18,967 bases of DNA from Candidatus Helarchaeota archaeon (lineage in GTDB: Archaea; Asgardarchaeota; Lokiarchaeia; Helarchaeales; HEL-GB-A). Each line of letters opens with the position of its first letter. Position 1 is the first letter of the stretch. Below the pieces are notes generated by a model. That model made no database searches, had not been told where the DNA came from, and saw only the letters and a list, made by a program, of their open reading frames with translations. This document shows positions 15,909-18,967 of the stretch, piece by piece. Location: positions 1 to 18,967 of the forward strand of contig JAEOSY010000001.1 in the NCBI GenBank assembly GCA_016840125.1, read 5' to 3'. The translations under genes and the position numbers were made by a program.

Positions 15909-17069
15909 TCAATGTAATTTATATAATTTTTCAAGTTGAACAATGGTCTCTCGAATATCATAATGTAGTTTAACTGCTTGCAGGCAGTTTTTCCGCATTT
16001 CACTGCGTAACGAGTCATCTTGCAGGAGGGTCACTATGTTATTTATAGCCTCGTTCGAGTCGGTAAATAAGAGTCCGGTCCCCTTCTGCACTACTTCTTC
16101 AATACCCATCGCTTTTCTGATGATGAGGGGTAATCCACTGTACCAATACTCGAGAATAGTCATATCGAAAATTTGAGCATCATTGGCAAAAATTAACCCC
16201 ATATTGGAGATACTCATGGCGGTAAAAAGATCAAAATCACTAAGATATCCCGTAAAGGTTACATGGCGAGCTAATTGCCGTTCCTGAACGCGTTTCTTAT
16301 AATCTTCTAAAAATGGGCCAGTCCCGACCATTAGGAAGTGTGCTAAAGGCTCTTTTTTTACTACAGCTGGAATTAACTGTAGTACCTCTTCAATTTTCTT
16401 TTCGGGGCTCATTCTCCCTACGAACAGTATGAGTTTTTTACCGGAAAGCGCATATTTCTGTCGAAATACCTCACACTCTTGAGAGGAGGGTTTGGGAAGG
16501 CTTTGGAGGTCAAGGCAAGTGGGGAAGAACTCGAAGGGGCCGTTAAATCCCCGCCGTTGAAGCTCATTTTTAACACCTTGGGTAGGAACGATGGTCAAGT
16601 TGAATTGGTTATAGACCAGCCGCTCGAGCCGATTGACCACTCGCGCGCTTCGTAAGAAAAAAAACGGGAGCGGCGCGTAATTCGTATAGTGAATTAAAGG
16701 GGTATGGTAAGAAATAACGCGAGGGATCCTTTGTACATAGGAAGTTATTAAAGCCAAGACTCCGATACCCGAACTGTTGGCGTGTACGACATCTAATGAA
16801 AAGGGAATACCAGTGATCATTTCTTTTATGGGAACGCAAACGGGGAAGTTCATATATTTCTGAAAAGCAATTGAGAAACCACGATAGACCGTGATGCCCT
16901 CTTTGATTTCTTCGATTGTAGGTTGATTCGAATGTCCGCGAGGTTCGAAAATGAGGATTTCGTGTCCTCGACGAGCCAATTCAGTGGTGATTTCCCGAAA
17001 AAACCTAGAAACTCCTGCAGGGAACGGCGGGTTGTAAATGATGCATTCCGAAAAGATTCCAATTCTCAT
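15909..17069 (-). CDS. GT4-type glycosyltransferase
   Basis: The 386 residues form a two-Rossmann GT-B enzyme. The N-terminal domain begins MRIGIFSECI and has the acceptor-side loop PFPAGVSRFF. The C-terminal donor domain opens with LILFVGRMSPEKK (213-225) and includes GTGPFLEDY and TFTGYLSDFD. The donor-binding EX7E motif is altered: Glu307 (LEYWYSG) is present, but the position eight residues earlier is Gln299. No membrane segment is clear, though basic and aromatic patches near 130-150 (PLPFFFLRSARVVNRLER) could touch the membrane. The ATG at 17069 follows GAAGGAAG. The gene is 17 bases after the acyl-CoA racemase-like gene and 22 bases before GH127. Donor and acceptor are unknown; glycolipid or cell-surface glycan synthesis is the usual role. 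Confidence 0.9.
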   Translation of the reverse strand: MRIGIFSECIIYNPPFPAGVSRFFREITTELARRGHEILIFEPRGHSNQPTIEEIKEGITVYRGFSIAFQKYMNFPVCVPIKEMITGIPFSLDVVHANSSGIGVLALITSYVQRIPRVISYHTPLIHYTNYAPLPFFFLRSARVVNRLERLVYNQFNLTIVPTQGVKNELQRRGFNGPFEFFPTCLDLQSLPKPSSQECEVFRQKYALSGKKLILFVGRMSPEKKIEEVLQLIPAVVKKEPLAHFLMVGTGPFLEDYKKRVQERQLARHVTFTGYLSDFDLFTAMSISNMGLIFANDAQIFDMTILEYWYSGLPLIIRKAMGIEEVVQKGTGLLFTDSNEAINNIVTLLQDDSLRSEMRKNCLQAVKLHYDIRETIVQLEKLYKLH

Positions 17070-17086
17070 TTCTTAACTTCCTTCTA

Positions 17087-18304
17087 TCATTCTCCTCTTT
17101 TTATCCCGGGGCTTGGACTGATAACTCCATCCTTAAGAAGCTTCTGAACTTGCTCATCACTATAATTGAGAGAACGTAAGATTTCACCTGTATGTTCACC
17201 ATATCCTGGGGCTCTCATTCGAATCTTCCCTGGAGTTTCAGAGAGTTTGAAGGGCATCCCTAAATATTTAATTGTACCTACTCGCGAATCCTCAAAATCT
17301 ATAAACATTTCTCTCGCTTGTACTTGTGGATCATCCATAATTTCATCCAATTCATAAATTGGAGTGAGACAAATATCTTTTTTCTTTGATAACTCAAACC
17401 ACTCGTCACGTGTTTTCGTGAGAAACGCTTTTTCTAGGACTTCAGTTATTTCTTTTTTCAAGTCACCTGTGGGTTGTTGGGTTTCAAATAAATCATCACG
17501 TTCGATGGCGGTACATAAGTTTCTCCAAAATTTTTGTTCAAGAGCACCTACGGCGATGAATTTATCGTCTTTCGTTTTATAAACTCCATAACCCGGCCGC
17601 CCACCGCTTAAACGTCCCCCACTCCGAGTTGGCAAGTTCTGTGACGCCCAGTACCTGGGAAATGCATAAACTAGCCAAGTCATTGCTCCATCAAGCATGG
17701 CAACATCAAGGTATTGTCCTTTCCCTGTGTGATTTCGTGCAATTACCGCCATGAGGATGGCTATTACTGCATTTAATCCACCACCGCCAATATCTGCCAC
17801 TTGGACACCCATCAATTCAGGCTGATCTGGCTTTCCTGTCAAGCCTGCAATCCCGCCAACTCCTAGATAATTAATATCATGCCCTGGTAAATTTTTATAT
17901 GGGCCATTTTGCCCAAATCCAGTCAGAGAACAATAAATAATCTTCGGATTAATCTTTCTAATAATATCATAATCAATTTTTAGCTTATTCACAACACCAG
18001 GGCGAAAGGTTTCCAGAATGACATCGGCAGTTTTCGCCAATTTATAAAATATTTCCTGCCCTTCAGGCATTTTTAAATTGAGAATGATGGATTTTTTATT
18101 ACGATTCAAAGCAAGAAAGGTCGTACTCTCTTTATTTTTCCCCTTCTTTACGTAAGGTGTTCGCCAACGAACATAATCGCCTTGTATCGGATCTTCAACT
18201 TTGATAACTTCCGCTCCAAAATCCGCGAGTAGCATGGATGCAAATGGTCCGGGTAAAAGGCGTGAAAGATCAATTATTCGGATTCCTTCTAGAGGTAGTG
18301 TCAT
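17087..18304 (-). CDS. CaiB/BaiF family enzyme, alpha-methylacyl-CoA racemase-like
   Basis: This is a 405-residue family III CoA enzyme. The catalytic region reads PGHDINYLGVGG, with His142-Asp143, then VADIGGGG with Asp171, and VGALEQKFW with Glu256. These match the His126, Asp156 and Glu241 of mycobacterial alpha-methylacyl-CoA racemase with offsets of 15-16, and the GHDINYL string is typical of racemases. A racemase of 2-methyl-branched acyl-CoA is therefore more likely than a plain CoA transferase, though both share the fold. The protein is longer than the mycobacterial enzyme (about 360), with extra C-terminal residues. The ATG at 18304 has no clear ribosome site and lies about 18 bases from an AT tract, so the message may be leaderless. 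It is the first gene of an operon with GT4 and GH127. Confidence 0.88.
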   Translation of the reverse strand: MTLPLEGIRIIDLSRLLPGPFASMLLADFGAEVIKVEDPIQGDYVRWRTPYVKKGKNKESTTFLALNRNKKSIILNLKMPEGQEIFYKLAKTADVILETFRPGVVNKLKIDYDIIRKINPKIIYCSLTGFGQNGPYKNLPGHDINYLGVGGIAGLTGKPDQPELMGVQVADIGGGGLNAVIAILMAVIARNHTGKGQYLDVAMLDGAMTWLVYAFPRYWASQNLPTRSGGRLSGGRPGYGVYKTKDDKFIAVGALEQKFWRNLCTAIERDDLFETQQPTGDLKKEITEVLEKAFLTKTRDEWFELSKKKDICLTPIYELDEIMDDPQVQAREMFIDFEDSRVGTIKYLGMPFKLSETPGKIRMRAPGYGEHTGEILRSLNYSDEQVQKLLKDGVISPSPGIKRGE

Positions 18305-18321
18305 GGTAATAACTATGGATG

Positions 18322-18336
18322 TTTTTTTTAAAAAAA
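18322..18336 (-). promoter_or_regulatory. T7A8 tract: terminator of the upstream gene and likely promoter of the racemase operon
   Basis: On the minus strand this is seven T followed by eight A. The T-run lies about 40 bases past the stop of the leftward membrane gene and could end its transcript. The AT tract lies about 18-32 bases before the ATG at 18304, where a TATA element of a leaderless transcript would be. Dual use is inferred. Confidence 0.4.
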
Positions 18337-18375
18337 GGTAGGATGAGTGTTCTCAAGATGCTATCAAAGAAGGTG

Positions 18376-18967
18376 TCAGGCCTTCTTCAAAACATACATG
18401 AATATACACACACTTACAATTAGCCCAATGCCATATGAGATATTAAAGAGGGTCACTATCTGAGGATATAACACAGGATCTAAGAAGGTCATGAACAATA
18501 CGATACTTAAAACCATAAGGGTCCCAATGACAACAATAAGTAATACTTTTTCAAATTTTTGGAACGGTTTCTCGGTTTGTGAAAAAATTCTCAGCCACAA
18601 AACAATTGCGATACCCAATAAAGGGAGAAATCCTATGTAAATTAAAGTAATTGGAAGTAATAATACGCCACTCAGCTGATCTCTAATATCTTCTAGATCT
18701 GCTTTATATCTATCATATTCTGCAGCATAAACTTTCCCAAAATCCTTCCGTACCCTTGTTTTATATCCTTTCCATAGAGAATATTTAAAACCACCAAATT
18801 TTCCTTTTACTTTTTGCCAAAGCGAGTCTGTCGCAGCAGGTTGAAATTGATCTCTCACAGCAGGTAAAATATAAACCATGAGCATGAGGCTAACTATACC
18901 ATAAATCGTGAGTAAATATGTAATCCAATCTACACCTGGTGTTAAAATAAAATCCTTTATTATGTTG
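18376..18967 (-). CDS. Membrane protein, unknown function (5' end missing)
   Basis: The frame stays open from the stop at 18376 to the window edge, giving at least 196 residues. A Met at 18885 is internal: the codons before it encode DWITYLLTIYGIVSLMLMVY, which forms a first membrane segment with the residues after it. Next comes a soluble stretch of about 60 residues rich in Lys, Arg, Tyr and Asp (KVKGKFGGFKYSLWKGYKTR and onward) with coiled-coil character. Three further hydrophobic segments end at VLKKA. I do not recognise the family. It is on the same strand as the racemase operon, 71 bases upstream of it, but the T7A8 tract probably separates them. Confidence 0.65.
   Translation of the reverse strand, partial: NIIKDFILTPGVDWITYLLTIYGIVSLMLMVYILPAVRDQFQPAATDSLWQKVKGKFGGFKYSLWKGYKTRVRKDFGKVYAAEYDRYKADLEDIRDQLSGVLLLPITLIYIGFLPLLGIAIVLWLRIFSQTEKPFQKFEKVLLIVVIGTLMVLSIVLFMTFLDPVLYPQIVTLFNISYGIGLIVSVCIFMYVLKKA

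Noticed and set aside
15887..16018. A 44-codon upstream extension of the GH127 reading frame starting at an ATG at 16018
   Set aside because: It would overlap the end of the glycosyltransferase gene by 110 bases, reads unlike GH127, and the TTG at 15886 has a well-spaced GAGG and gives the normal family length.
1..18967. CRISPR arrays, insertion sequences, tRNA or rRNA genes
   Set aside because: I saw no regularly spaced repeats, transposase-like frames or tRNA-like folds in the gaps between genes.

Overview
This window looks like a piece of an archaeal chromosome, most plausibly from an Asgard-type archaeon. The genome is AT-rich. Several genes have TATA-like boxes 25-40 bases ahead of their starts and T-run terminators. 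Shine-Dalgarno motifs (GGAG, GGTGA, GAGG) occur, and at least four genes appear to start with TTG. The gene content mixes an archaeal-style Lrp-like regulator and a SEC59/DGK/phytol-kinase-type lipid kinase with bacterial-type genes (GrpE-DnaK-DnaJ, a glycyl radical enzyme, a GH127 glycosidase, a CaiB-type acyl-CoA enzyme). The Asgard assignment is inference; no marker gene in the window settles it.

Left part (1-3410): a truncated Lrp/AsnC-like regulator with two helix-turn-helix segments is transcribed leftward. It diverges from a glycyl radical enzyme that is followed 21 bases later by a small four-helix membrane protein. A 32-base dyad sits between the divergent genes. No radical-SAM activase is visible.

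Chaperone part (3411-7320): grpE, dnaK and dnaJ lie in one direction behind a structured 281-base upstream region. That region has two operator-plus-TATA modules and a perfect 10-base inverted repeat with widely spaced arms. This is a complete bacterial-type Hsp70 system. DnaK lacks the insertion typical of proteobacterial DnaK, as in Gram-positive and archaeal homologues. A small acidic unknown gene converges on dnaJ. Beyond it lies a 30-base stretch that echoes the end of dnaJ.

Middle part (7784-13837): leftward genes encode an unknown 320-residue protein, a membrane-anchored alpha/beta hydrolase joined to a polytopic C-terminal domain with a CPBP-like motif, a small four-helix membrane protein, and an M28-family metallopeptidase whose sequence is interrupted by two hydrophobic segments. 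A lipid-kinase-like (SEC59/DGK1/VTE5) gene diverges from the peptidase. The theme is membrane and envelope.

Right part (13907-18967): three tightly spaced leftward genes form a likely operon in the order alpha-methylacyl-CoA racemase-like enzyme, GT4 glycosyltransferase, GH127 beta-L-arabinofuranosidase-like glycosidase. Upstream lies a membrane protein gene cut by the window edge. I saw no tRNA, rRNA, CRISPR array, insertion sequence or transposase.
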